From positions 248,001 to 312,000 of the forward strand of contig NZ_JMLS01000003.1 in the NCBI RefSeq assembly GCF_000686845.1: a stretch of DNA of 64,000 nucleotides. Reading direction: 5' to 3'. Of this stretch, positions 31,993 through 40,697 are shown one piece after another. The translations under genes and the position numbers were made by a program. Each line of letters begins with the position of its first letter. Within the stretch, counting starts at the first letter, position 1. The DNA comes from Paenibacillus sp. UNC451MF. GTDB lineage: Bacteria; Bacillota; Bacilli; Paenibacillales; NBRC-103111. The notes beneath the pieces were generated by a model. The model searched no databases, was not told where the DNA came from, and was given only the letters and a program-made list of their open reading frames with translations.

Positions 31993-33855
31993 ATGAACCG
32001 TAATGAAATAAAGCTATTGTTGGACAATCCATCATTAGACGCATCCTTGTTATTGCTGCATGAAGAAGATCAACAGGCATGGTGGAGCATGGTGAGGCAG
32101 TCGGAGTCCTACCGACCGATGGTAGACGAAGTTCGTGAAGAAGCGGAAAAGCTGCTTCGACAGCAAGATCCAGAGCGATCGTTCACATTATTCCGCATAT
32201 TCGCGGAAAGCGGTACGAGACTCGAGTATGAACGTGTGTACTTTGAAATGAGAAAAAGACTGAACACGTTTGCTATTATGACGCTATTGGAACCTGAACG
32301 TTCCGATTATCTGCAAGCGCTCGAGGAAACAATCTGGTCTATTTGTAATGAATATACGTGGTGTCTGCCTGCTCATGTAGGGAACACACCCGAAACTACC
32401 GGGGAAAGCTCGTATTCACTGCAAGTTCCGTCCGCCGATCTACAGGGGAACGCACATATTATTGATTTGTTTTCGGCTGAGACCGGATTTGCTCTAAGCG
32501 AAGTGCTGCGTTTGACGGAGCATAAGCTGCCGCGTCTGCTGCGTAATCGAATCATTCATGAACTGTATAGACGAATTTTTTGGCCTTATATTCATCAAGG
32601 ACCTTTCCATTGGGAAAAGGCGACTCACAACTGGGCTGCAGTCTGTGCAGGCTCGATCGGGGCCGCTGCTCTTCACCTTATGAAAAACGAAGAAGATTTG
32701 GCTGCCATTCTGGAAAAGGTTCTCGGGACGATGAACTGCTACCTGAAGGGCTTTGAAGAAGACGGGGCGACGACGGAAGGCTATGGCTATTGGTACTACG
32801 GTTTTGGATTTTTCGTCTTCTTCGCTGATTTGCTAAAGAAAAGAACGGCGGGGTCCATCAATTTATTCTCGGATGAGAAGATCCATCGCATTGCCTTGTT
32901 CCAACAAAAATGCTTCATGAGTGGAACAGCCGTCGTCAACTTCTCTGATTCTACTCCGGAAGCGCGCATTCACATGGGATTGACCCATTATTTGAACCGG
33001 ATTTATCCGGATGTAGTTATTCCTGATTTCTCGTTGCGGACGAGCTACACGGAAGATCATTGTAACCGCTGGGCCACTGCACTACGCAATATTCTATGGT
33101 TTCGTGAGGAAAAAGCAATTACCGGAGGGCCGTGGGACACTGCCTCTTATTATCTAAAGGATGCACAATGGCTCGTTTCAAGATATGTTAACGAGAATGG
33201 CACTTACTGCTTCGCGGCCAAGGGTGGGCATAATAACGAGCCGCATAATCATAATGATGTTGGTCAATTTATAGTTCACTCACAAGGCCAAACGTTTCTC
33301 GCCGATCTTGGCTGCGGGATGTATACGAAGGAGTACTTCGGACCTGAGCGTTATACGTATTTGTGCAACAGCTCCCGCGGGCACTCAGTGCCTATCTTGA
33401 ACGGAAGGCTGCAGCAGCCAGGATCAGATCACCGGGCTACGGATTTGCAGGTTACAACGGAAGCGAACATGGAGAAAATGCAGTTGGATTTATCAGGCGC
33501 TTATGATGAACCTCAGCTTCGACATTTGGTTCGCAGCTTCACATGGACTAAGAAGGAACTGCCGCAATTACTGCTGTTAGATACATTTGATTTTACGGAA
33601 GCCCCAACAGAGATTGTGGAGAGATTTATAACAATGATCGAGCCTACCTTCTCTGGAGATGATCTGTATATAGCGGGTGCGGAGCAGCGTTTGCATATTC
33701 GCTTTGACTCGGCTCTTCTACAGCCGCACATTGAGAAGCTGGAATACACCGATCACTTCGGTGCTGTAAAGGTCGTATATGCTATTGACTTCAAGCTGCT
33801 GCAGCTGGAACAGCAATGCTCGGCACAATTTATTTTTGAATTTAAAACAGTGTAG
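31993..33855 (+). CDS. Heparinase II/III-like polysaccharide lyase (cytoplasmic)
   Basis: The 620-residue protein has an alpha-helical toroid N-terminal half, with HWEKATHNWAAVCAGSIGAA and TTEGYGYWYYGFGFF typical of heparinase-type lyases. The C-terminal beta-sandwich has the heparinase II/III motif EPHNHNDVGQFIVHSQGQ starting near residue 416, where His and Asn/Asp residues bind metal and substrate. Such enzymes cut uronic-acid glycans by beta-elimination and leave an unsaturated uronate end. No signal peptide is present, so it should act on imported oligosaccharides. CGGAGGCGC precedes ATG 31993; an in-frame ATG at 31954 overlaps the -10 box and is rejected. The GH88 gene follows after 12 bases. 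Confidence 0.85.
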   Translation: MNRNEIKLLLDNPSLDASLLLLHEEDQQAWWSMVRQSESYRPMVDEVREEAEKLLRQQDPERSFTLFRIFAESGTRLEYERVYFEMRKRLNTFAIMTLLEPERSDYLQALEETIWSICNEYTWCLPAHVGNTPETTGESSYSLQVPSADLQGNAHIIDLFSAETGFALSEVLRLTEHKLPRLLRNRIIHELYRRIFWPYIHQGPFHWEKATHNWAAVCAGSIGAAALHLMKNEEDLAAILEKVLGTMNCYLKGFEEDGATTEGYGYWYYGFGFFVFFADLLKKRTAGSINLFSDEKIHRIALFQQKCFMSGTAVVNFSDSTPEARIHMGLTHYLNRIYPDVVIPDFSLRTSYTEDHCNRWATALRNILWFREEKAITGGPWDTASYYLKDAQWLVSRYVNENGTYCFAAKGGHNNEPHNHNDVGQFIVHSQGQTFLADLGCGMYTKEYFGPERYTYLCNSSRGHSVPILNGRLQQPGSDHRATDLQVTTEANMEKMQLDLSGAYDEPQLRHLVRSFTWTKKELPQLLLLDTFDFTEAPTEIVERFITMIEPTFSGDDLYIAGAEQRLHIRFDSALLQPHIEKLEYTDHFGAVKVVYAIDFKLLQLEQQCSAQFIFEFKTV

Positions 33856-33867
33856 GAGGACTCAATA

Positions 33868-35001
33868 ATGAGTGTAATTGTAAAAGGTCCTTGGGTAGAT
33901 CAAGCATGGCAGGATACTGTTGATAAAGTGAGCAAAACGAGCCAACGTATTGGAGCACAGTTTCCGCACGCTAGTGTAAATGGAACGTATGTTCTTGAAC
34001 CTGCTTCTTGGTGGACCGCAGGATTTTGGCCAGGCTTGTTGTGGTTGCTATACCGCGATACGAAGAATGATAACTTTAAAGCATTGGCAGAGCAATGTGA
34101 AGATCAACTGGATTCCGTTATAACAGACTACTACAAGCTAGATCATGACATCGGTTTTATGTGGACATTAACCAGTGTAGCTCGCTATAAGCTGCTGCAA
34201 GCGGATGATTCCAAACGTCGCGGACTTCTTGCTGCGAATCTGCTAGCTGCGAGGTTTAATGTGAAAGGGAATTTTATTCGCGCATGGAATCCTTGGAAAG
34301 AAGGGGAGAACAATGCGGGCTGGGTCATTATCGACTGCATGATGAACTTGCCGCTTCTATATTGGGCATCTGAAGTCACAGGTGACCCAAGATACAAGCA
34401 TTTGGCTCAAGAGCATGCCGACACCGTGTTGAAGCATTTCATTCGCCCTGACGGATCCGTCTATCATATTGTCAGATTCGATGAACACACTGGCGAACGA
34501 GTAGAAGCCTTGGGAGGACAAGGCTTTGCGCCGGAGTCAGGGTGGTCCCGTGGAACGTCCTGGGCACTGTATGGAATGGCATTGAGCTACCAGCATACAG
34601 GGGAAGAGAAATACTTGAATGCGGCGAAGCAGGTTGCTCATTATTTTATCTCCCAGCTTCCTGAAGATCATGTACCGTTGTGGGATTTCAGACTTCCTGA
34701 AGGCATTGCCAAGTACCGTGACTCCTCAGCAGGAGCTTGCGCGGCTTGCGGACTTCTATTGCTTGCCGATCTGGTTTCTCCGTTGGAGGGAGCTTCTTAC
34801 TTTAAAGCGGGCGAAGCGATTCTAAATTCCTTATACACCAATTATGGAGCTTGGGATAATGAGAACGAAGAGGGCTTGATTTTGCACGGAACAAGCCATT
34901 ATCCGGAGCAAAAAAATATGGATGTGCCGCTGATCTACGGCGATTATTTTTACGTCGAGGGGTTAAGCAGATTAAAGGGGCATACCAAGCAGTTCTGGTA
35001 A
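33868..35001 (+). CDS. GH88 unsaturated glucuronyl hydrolase
   Basis: The 377-residue protein is an (alpha/alpha)6-barrel hydrolase that removes the 4,5-unsaturated uronate left by lyases. Recognisable parts are SWWTAGFWPGLLWLLYRDT, LDHDIGFMWTLTSVARYKL with the first catalytic-type Asp, AGWVIIDCMMNLPLLYWAS with the second, and SGWSRGTSWALYGMALSY. It lacks a signal peptide and follows the lyase gene after 12 bases with GGAGGA at its start, so both act in the cytoplasm in sequence. The pair indicates a uronate glycan such as a glycosaminoglycan, gellan-like or rhamnogalacturonan-like material; the exact glycan cannot be told. Confidence 0.88.
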   Translation: MSVIVKGPWVDQAWQDTVDKVSKTSQRIGAQFPHASVNGTYVLEPASWWTAGFWPGLLWLLYRDTKNDNFKALAEQCEDQLDSVITDYYKLDHDIGFMWTLTSVARYKLLQADDSKRRGLLAANLLAARFNVKGNFIRAWNPWKEGENNAGWVIIDCMMNLPLLYWASEVTGDPRYKHLAQEHADTVLKHFIRPDGSVYHIVRFDEHTGERVEALGGQGFAPESGWSRGTSWALYGMALSYQHTGEEKYLNAAKQVAHYFISQLPEDHVPLWDFRLPEGIAKYRDSSAGACAACGLLLLADLVSPLEGASYFKAGEAILNSLYTNYGAWDNENEEGLILHGTSHYPEQKNMDVPLIYGDYFYVEGLSRLKGHTKQFW

Positions 35002-35028
35002 GAACAGTCTAGCTTCTGAAAAAAATAG

Positions 35029-35067
35029 AGCCATCCATGGGAAGTTATCCTGAGGATGGCTTTTTCC
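35029..35067. terminator. Terminator between convergent genes
   Basis: AGCCATCC (35029-35036) pairs with GGATGGCT (35054-35061), with A-rich sequence before and T-rich after, so it may serve both the GH88 gene and the opposite-strand CDF gene. Confidence 0.8.
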
Positions 35068-35073
35068 TTTGAT

Positions 35074-35967
35074 TTAGGCTTCGTACCAAGGATTGATATG
35101 AATAAGCACTTCATCAACGTTAGGGTGCTTATCCATAATCGTTTGTTTGATTTTGCGGGAAATATCATGTCCTTCTTGAATGGTCATTTGCCCGGGAATA
35201 CTGAGCCGAACGTCGACTAGGACATAATGTCCGTGCTCTCTGGCTCTAATACGGTCAATTCTCTTGACCTCAGGGACCGAGCGAATCAAAGATGCGTATT
35301 CATCCAGTTGTGCGTGATCTACTGCTTTTTCCATCAGTACGTCGAACGATTCCTGTCCCATGTGATAGGCCAGCTTCATCACGAGGATAGAGACGATGAT
35401 ACCCGCGAGGGGATCGCCGTAAGCTAAATAATGAAGTCCGAACCTTTCTCCGATCAATGCGAGCCCGATCCCGGCCACTGCAGCTATAGAAGCATAGACG
35501 TCGGCAAGGTGATCGTAAGCCGTTGCCATCAAGCCTTTGCTGTTCACTCTTTTGCCGATTCGAATGGTATAAGCATAAAGTACCTGCTTCCATATCAAGG
35601 AGACCAGTGCTGCAATTAAGGCGATATAGCTCGCTTTCCTCGGCTCCTCGAAGAAAGCCATTACCGCCTCATAGGCAATGTACAGAGCGGCGATAGCCAG
35701 AATGATGGAGACAAAAGCAGAGCTTAATACTTCCGCCTTGCCGTGACCGTAAGGGTGATCCTCATCTGCAGGACGCTTCGATATATTCATCGAGGTCAGC
35801 GATGCGGCGGTTGCTATAACATCTCCCGCATTGTGGATTCCGTCAGCCAAGAGCACTTGACTGTTGGTCAATAGACCGACTATGATTTTGATCATCGTCA
35901 AGGCGACGTTACTAACCAAGCTAATCCATGCAGCAACGATTGAAGAACGGTTACCTTTACTCATCAT
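35074..35967 (-). CDS. Cation diffusion facilitator (CDF) family metal exporter
   Basis: The 297-residue protein has six predicted helices and a C-terminal cytoplasmic domain (about 210-297). The second helix carries LLADGIHNAGDVIAT (metal site His/Asp type), the loop has DEDHPYGHGKAEVLSS, and the fifth helix has TAYDHLADVYASIAA, where Asp replaces one of the usual site-A histidines. This suggests a Mn-, Co- or Fe-type preference rather than Zn, but that is inference. The exporter moves metal out against a proton gradient. GGTGGGGGTC precedes the start. The gene has a promoter and an attenuator-like leader upstream. Confidence 0.85.
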   Translation of the reverse strand: MMSKGNRSSIVAAWISLVSNVALTMIKIIVGLLTNSQVLLADGIHNAGDVIATAASLTSMNISKRPADEDHPYGHGKAEVLSSAFVSIILAIAALYIAYEAVMAFFEEPRKASYIALIAALVSLIWKQVLYAYTIRIGKRVNSKGLMATAYDHLADVYASIAAVAGIGLALIGERFGLHYLAYGDPLAGIIVSILVMKLAYHMGQESFDVLMEKAVDHAQLDEYASLIRSVPEVKRIDRIRAREHGHYVLVDVRLSIPGQMTIQEGHDISRKIKQTIMDKHPNVDEVLIHINPWYEA

Positions 35968-36002
35968 TTATGACCCCCACCAGAACTTTTTCCCGAAGGA
36001 AA

Positions 36003-36066
36003 CAAAAACCCTTGACCGTTTCCGGGCAAGGGTTGGATATTTTTTTGAAATAACTAACTTCCTTGC
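36003..36066 (-). promoter_or_regulatory. Attenuator-like leader of the CDF gene (possible metal-responsive RNA)
   Basis: In the minus-strand leader, AACCCTTG and CAAGGGTT (plus-strand 36007-36014 and 36027-36034) form a terminator-type hairpin followed by TTTTTG before the gene. Upstream, GCAAGG (plus-strand 36061-36066) is complementary to CCTTGC of the hairpin's first arm and could form an alternative antiterminator. A C(TTCG)G hairpin follows. I do not recognise a specific riboswitch class. Confidence 0.45.
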
Positions 36067-36099
36067 TTAGCTCCGCTCTTGATCTATCATTTTTTTCCA

Positions 36100-36129
36100 A
36101 TTATACCATTAGAGCGAAGGAATATGCAA
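36100..36129 (-). promoter_or_regulatory. Promoter of the CDF gene
   Basis: On the minus strand TTGCAT (36129-36124), an 18-base spacer and TATAAT (36105-36100). This gives a leader of about 125 bases containing the attenuator-like hairpin. Confidence 0.5.
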
Positions 36130-36200
36130 AGGCAGGTAACCTGGTCGGTTAAGAAAATAGTTAATATAGTTAATTATACTTGTCATTAATAAGTGTTTAT

Positions 36201-37115
36201 TTAAGCAAATCTCATCATCTGTTCTCTAGTAAACAATTGATTCCCGACTTGCGCATTTTGAACGGCTTGCTCCGGAGATTTAGCACCTGGAATCGCGACA
36301 ACCGAAGGACGTGAAATGACGAAGCGCAGTGCAGCTTCCGCCATGTCTTCACCATGTTCTAATACACTCCTGATCCCGCTGACTTTACGAATCCGTTCCT
36401 CGAACTGCTTACGACCGGCTCCATCAACATTCCATGCGCTGCGAACGCTATCTGTAAATACAGATTCCTCAGTATAATTGCCCGACAAGAGTCCCATAGC
36501 CAAAGGCCCGCGTACAAGTACAGCGATACCGTTCTCCTCGCAGTAAGGGAGAAACTCTTTTTCCGGTTCACGGTTAATTAATGAATAGTCTGCTTCAACA
36601 ACCCGGCAAGTTCCATTGACATTGAAGCGCTTGAGAACCTCCAGATTGTTAGTCGATATTCCGTACTCCCGGATTTCTCCGCTTTGCTTTAAGATTTCGA
36701 AGCCTTCCAAGAAGACAGATGGGTCCTGAATGTCCCCGATATGGCAGAGCATGACATCGATCCAATCCGTTCTCAGCCGATGAAGTGATGCATGGGCGCA
36801 CAGACGGATCATATCAGGGGTTGTTAATGGTACCCCTTGTCCGGTTCTTTTACCGAAGTTGCCTATTTTAGAAACAATATAGGATTGATGCCTTTCTCCG
36901 CTTAACGCTTTACCAAGACGCTGTTCAGACAATCCATTAGGTATTCCGTAGGATTCTGCGGTATCAAACAGATTAACTCCTTGATCTATCGACGCACGTA
37001 CTGTAGCGAAGGCGGTTGCATCGTCAACGTCACCCCATTGGTTGCCAATATTCCAAGTGCCAAGCCCTACTGCGGATATTTGCCATCCTGTACGACCAAA
37101 ACTGCGATAAATCAT
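36201..37115 (-). CDS. Aldo/keto reductase
   Basis: The 304-residue TIM-barrel NADPH oxidoreductase starts MIYRSFGRTGWQISAVGLGT. The catalytic Asp and Tyr lie in NLFDTAESYG, the Lys in YIVSKIG and the His-position segment is VMLCHIGD. The cofactor end is ISRPSVVAIPGAKSPEQAVQ. It reduces an aldehyde or ketone, possibly a sugar or sugar derivative; the substrate is unknown. It resembles the general Firmicute AKR group rather than aldose reductases. It is divergent from the MATE gene. Confidence 0.85.
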   Translation of the reverse strand: MIYRSFGRTGWQISAVGLGTWNIGNQWGDVDDATAFATVRASIDQGVNLFDTAESYGIPNGLSEQRLGKALSGERHQSYIVSKIGNFGKRTGQGVPLTTPDMIRLCAHASLHRLRTDWIDVMLCHIGDIQDPSVFLEGFEILKQSGEIREYGISTNNLEVLKRFNVNGTCRVVEADYSLINREPEKEFLPYCEENGIAVLVRGPLAMGLLSGNYTEESVFTDSVRSAWNVDGAGRKQFEERIRKVSGIRSVLEHGEDMAEAALRFVISRPSVVAIPGAKSPEQAVQNAQVGNQLFTREQMMRFA

Positions 37116-37322
37116 CGATCACCACTCCTTTAGGATTCCAATTTTGCAGCTGTAGTTTTGCTTCACAGACATCTTTATTATACATCAATCTCACATTACT
37201 GCATTAAAGCGGCAATATCAAGCCGAGTATACGACAAAAAAAGGTGAATAATCGCTATGTATAATCAATCTGGACCTCTTTATACTGGAGAGGTTTGTTA
37301 AAGACAAAAGGAGCGCGGAGAA

Positions 37323-38687
37323 ATGGCAGAAAAGAAACAATTGTCTTTATGGTATTTGGCATGGCCAATAGCTGTCGAGATGCTGCTGCAGTTTCTAATG
37401 GGTAGTGTTGATACACTGATGGTTAGCCATATTTCAGATTACGCATCTTCAGCAGTCGGGTTGTCTAATCAAATATTGAATGCGACCAGTGTAATGTTTA
37501 CCCTGATTAACTCTGGAGCAGGTATCGTTATCGCCCAAAAGCTGGGGGCAGGGCTGGTAGAACAAGCGCGTCGCACAGCAGCTATAACGGTGAAAGCTAA
37601 TTTGGTAGTAGGAGCCATATTAAGTCTGTTTTTATTTGTTTACGCCGAGTGGATGCTAGGCTTCATGCAAGCGCCAGAGCAAGTGCTTCCTTTGGCGGCG
37701 ACTTACTTGAGCATTGTAGGATCGAATACGATTGTGATTTCTTTGTATACGGCGACATCAGCCATTATTCGTAATACGGGGAATACACGAGCGCCTATGC
37801 TTATCGTTATGGGAATGAATATAATCCATCTACTGTTGAATTATGTCTTCATTTACGGGGCTTTCGGATTTCCGGAGTGGGGTATCTTCGGGGTGTCCAT
37901 TTCCACGGTCATCAGCCGCACGATAGCGCTTGTTTTCAGTCTTATAGTTCTGTACAGAGCGTTCAATCCGGGATTTGTTAAAAGAGATTGGCAGGGATTC
38001 GACATGAAGCTTGTGAAGGAAGTGTGGCGTATTGGATGGCCTATGTCCATTAATGCCGCATCGTGGAACTATTCACAAGCCATAATATTCGCGATGGTGG
38101 CGTCCATGGGAGCAGCTTCGTTAGCTTCTTTTACTTATATGAACACCATTCAATCGCTGCCTTGGCTTGTAGGCATGTCCGTTGCCATGGCATCGCAAAT
38201 TCGTGTCGGGCATTTATATGGTGCGGGAAACTTTGAAGCGTGCTACCGCAGCGCTTTCGCTGCACTATGGTCCGGATTGGCTTATGTACTTGTTACCTCA
38301 CTGTTATTGTGGCTTGTCGGCCGGACTGCGCTTGGTTGGTTTACGTCGGATGCCGAAGTGCTAAAGATTGCAGTACCCTTGCTTGCGGTGAACGTCATTC
38401 TTCAGCCCTTGAAAATGATTAATCAAGCATTTGCATTCTCACTAAACGCAGTCGGCGATACCCGTTTCACCGCGGTAACCAATATGAGCTCCATGTGGCT
38501 GGTTGCTGCAGCATGCTCATATTATTTTGGAATTGCTTTGGGATGGGGAATCGTCGGCATCTATATGGCTATGATTATGGATGAAAGTATTCGAGGCATT
38601 CTGGTAGCTATTCGCTGGAAGAAAAGAGGGCGTCTTAAAATGCAGGAAGATGAGGTTAGTTTGGTACAAAAACAAGTGAGTTTGTAG
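37323..38687 (+). CDS. MATE-family efflux transporter
   Basis: The 454-residue membrane protein has about twelve helices in two similar halves. The start WYLAWPIAVEMLLQFLMGSV followed by DTLMVSHI is typical of MATE antiporters of the NorM/DinF group; the second half has WRIGWPMSINAASWNYSQA. It likely exports cationic drugs or metabolites using a proton or sodium gradient. GGAGCGCGGAG precedes the ATG. It is between a reductase and the glycan cluster and has no clear tie to either. Confidence 0.88.
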   Translation: MAEKKQLSLWYLAWPIAVEMLLQFLMGSVDTLMVSHISDYASSAVGLSNQILNATSVMFTLINSGAGIVIAQKLGAGLVEQARRTAAITVKANLVVGAILSLFLFVYAEWMLGFMQAPEQVLPLAATYLSIVGSNTIVISLYTATSAIIRNTGNTRAPMLIVMGMNIIHLLLNYVFIYGAFGFPEWGIFGVSISTVISRTIALVFSLIVLYRAFNPGFVKRDWQGFDMKLVKEVWRIGWPMSINAASWNYSQAIIFAMVASMGAASLASFTYMNTIQSLPWLVGMSVAMASQIRVGHLYGAGNFEACYRSAFAALWSGLAYVLVTSLLLWLVGRTALGWFTSDAEVLKIAVPLLAVNVILQPLKMINQAFAFSLNAVGDTRFTAVTNMSSMWLVAAACSYYFGIALGWGIVGIYMAMIMDESIRGILVAIRWKKRGRLKMQEDEVSLVQKQVSL

Positions 38688-38798
38688 CATTGAGATGGTT
38701 TGTGATTTGGCATAGGATGAGAACTAATGAGATAGGCTGCATTCCTTTGCTTATGGTTATTGGATTGATCTAATTGAAAAGGGGAGAGTTAGCTCATC

Positions 38799-40628
38799 AT
38801 GAAACAATCGATTGAAACGAATTCCAAACTAAACTGGGCACTAAGTTCACCGGATTCAAGCATCCAGTTCCATGTGGAGATGACTGAGTTGGGAACGGTG
38901 CAGTATCGTGTACTTAGACAGGGACAAGTCATTCTGGATCGTTCTTCATTAGGGATAGTTACACAGCAGGAGGACTTTACGGAAGGACTGACATTTAGTC
39001 GGAAACTATCAGCTGTCATTAACGAGTCTTATACCCTTCCGCATGGCAAGACTAGAGATTATGTGAATCATGCTAACGAATTGACGCTTTTCTTTATAAA
39101 AAACGGGCATGTGCTTCAACTCATTTGCCGTGCTTACAATGATGGAATAGCTTTTCGTTACCAGCTCCCCGGGGACGGTGTGTTGGAAATCGCAGCAGAA
39201 CCAACCGAATTCGTTTTCCCGCAAGAGCCATTAGTCAATGTCTGGTCGCAAAAATGGATGGAATGTTACGAGCGTACATATGACCTTGGTATGTTAGAGA
39301 CAATGGATGAGGTCGATTATGCTTTCCCGATGCTGTTTCAATTAGGAAATGACGGATGGGTATTGTTGACAGAAGCGTCTGTGTACGGTACTTACTGTGC
39401 ATCTCACTTGAAGGTAAGCAGTACAAAATCGCGTACGCTCGAGCTTGCTTTCGCACCAGATCAGACGGGGCCTAATCTGACAAATGCGCCTTTTGCGACC
39501 CCTTGGAGAACGGCGATTATAGGATCAACGCTTGCTTCAATAGTTGAATCTACGCTTGTCTTCAATCTCAATCCAGCATCAGAGTTGGAAGATACGTCAT
39601 GGGTTCGCCCTGGCCGCTCCGCTTGGTCGTGGCACTCCGACAGTCAATCATGTAAGGACCATGCGAAGCAGGTTCAATTCGTTGATTTTGCAGCAGAGAT
39701 GGGGTGGGAATACTCACTCGTGGATGGCGGTTGGGACAGGGAGGAAAGCACGACGAATGTGCCTGAGTTAGTCCGCTATGCCGAATCCAAAGGAGTAGGC
39801 ATCTGGCTGTGGACGCACTATAAGCGTATTAAGGATGAAGAGGAATGCCGAAGCAAGCTTGCATTATGGGCGGACTGGGGAGTTAAGGGGATCAAAGTCG
39901 ATTTCTTCGACAGCGATTCACAAGAGCGAATTCAGGTATATGATATGATTGCAAAGGTTGCAATGGACAATAAGCTGATGATTAACTATCACGGCTCAAC
40001 CAAGCCTTCGGGAGAACAAAGACATTGGCCTCATGTTATGACGAGGGAAGGTATTCTCGGTGCCGAGTATTGGAAGAACGATTTGAACGAGGGTCCGAAC
40101 GCGGTTCATAACTGCACGGTTCCATTTACTCGCAATGTCATTGGTGCGATGGATTATACGCCAGTCACGCTATCAAGGGTAACTCGTACAGGGCATTGCC
40201 ATCAAATCGCCTTATCGGTCATTTTTGAATCCGCCGTGCAAAACTTTGCTGATTCGATAGAAGCTTATCGCGAGAGTGCTGGCAAGCCGTTCTTGTCACA
40301 GGTACCCGCTGCTTGGGATCAAACACTTCTGCTGGAAGGGTATCCGGGGCGTTATGTCACGATGGCAAGACGAAACGGCGACGATTGGTACATTGGAGCT
40401 ATTTGTGCTGCTGGAGGAAGAACCAGCCATGTAGATCTTCGATTCCTTGAAGAGGATGTCTCCTACCATGCAGAAATTTATGAAGAAGTATTCGGTCCTC
40501 TAGATCATTACCGTTTCAAGCATTCTACGGACATTACGGTTCGAACGGAAACATTAACAAAAGCGGATTCACTGCATTTGGCATTAAGAGTTAATGGAGG
40601 CGCTGTAATCCGTTTAACGAAAAATTAG
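38799..40628 (+). CDS. GH97-family glycoside hydrolase (cytoplasmic)
   Basis: The 609-residue protein has the GH97 layout: an N-terminal beta-sandwich (about 1-270), a central TIM barrel (about 275-520; SWHSDSQSCKDHAKQVQFVD, YSLVDGGWDRE, GIKVDFFDSDSQER) and a C-terminal beta domain. Asp in KVDFFDSD (about residue 368-373) is at the site that I associate with the nucleophile of retaining members such as alpha-galactosidases; this needs checking. It would remove alpha-linked galactose or glucose from side chains. No signal peptide is seen, which is unusual for a family mostly described as periplasmic in Bacteroides. GGGGAGAG precedes the ATG. Confidence 0.85.
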   Translation: MKQSIETNSKLNWALSSPDSSIQFHVEMTELGTVQYRVLRQGQVILDRSSLGIVTQQEDFTEGLTFSRKLSAVINESYTLPHGKTRDYVNHANELTLFFIKNGHVLQLICRAYNDGIAFRYQLPGDGVLEIAAEPTEFVFPQEPLVNVWSQKWMECYERTYDLGMLETMDEVDYAFPMLFQLGNDGWVLLTEASVYGTYCASHLKVSSTKSRTLELAFAPDQTGPNLTNAPFATPWRTAIIGSTLASIVESTLVFNLNPASELEDTSWVRPGRSAWSWHSDSQSCKDHAKQVQFVDFAAEMGWEYSLVDGGWDREESTTNVPELVRYAESKGVGIWLWTHYKRIKDEEECRSKLALWADWGVKGIKVDFFDSDSQERIQVYDMIAKVAMDNKLMINYHGSTKPSGEQRHWPHVMTREGILGAEYWKNDLNEGPNAVHNCTVPFTRNVIGAMDYTPVTLSRVTRTGHCHQIALSVIFESAVQNFADSIEAYRESAGKPFLSQVPAAWDQTLLLEGYPGRYVTMARRNGDDWYIGAICAAGGRTSHVDLRFLEEDVSYHAEIYEEVFGPLDHYRFKHSTDITVRTETLTKADSLHLALRVNGGAVIRLTKN

Positions 40629-40639
40629 GCTGTACTCGG

Positions 40640-40667
40640 TCCTGGTATGCCAGCCAGGACTTTTTTA
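40640..40667 (+). terminator. Terminator after the GH97 gene
   Basis: GTCCTGG (40640-40646) pairs with CCAGGAC (40655-40661), followed by TTTTTT. Confidence 0.75.
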
Positions 40668-40697
40668 TGACCATTATCTTTCAAGGGAGGCCTGTTT

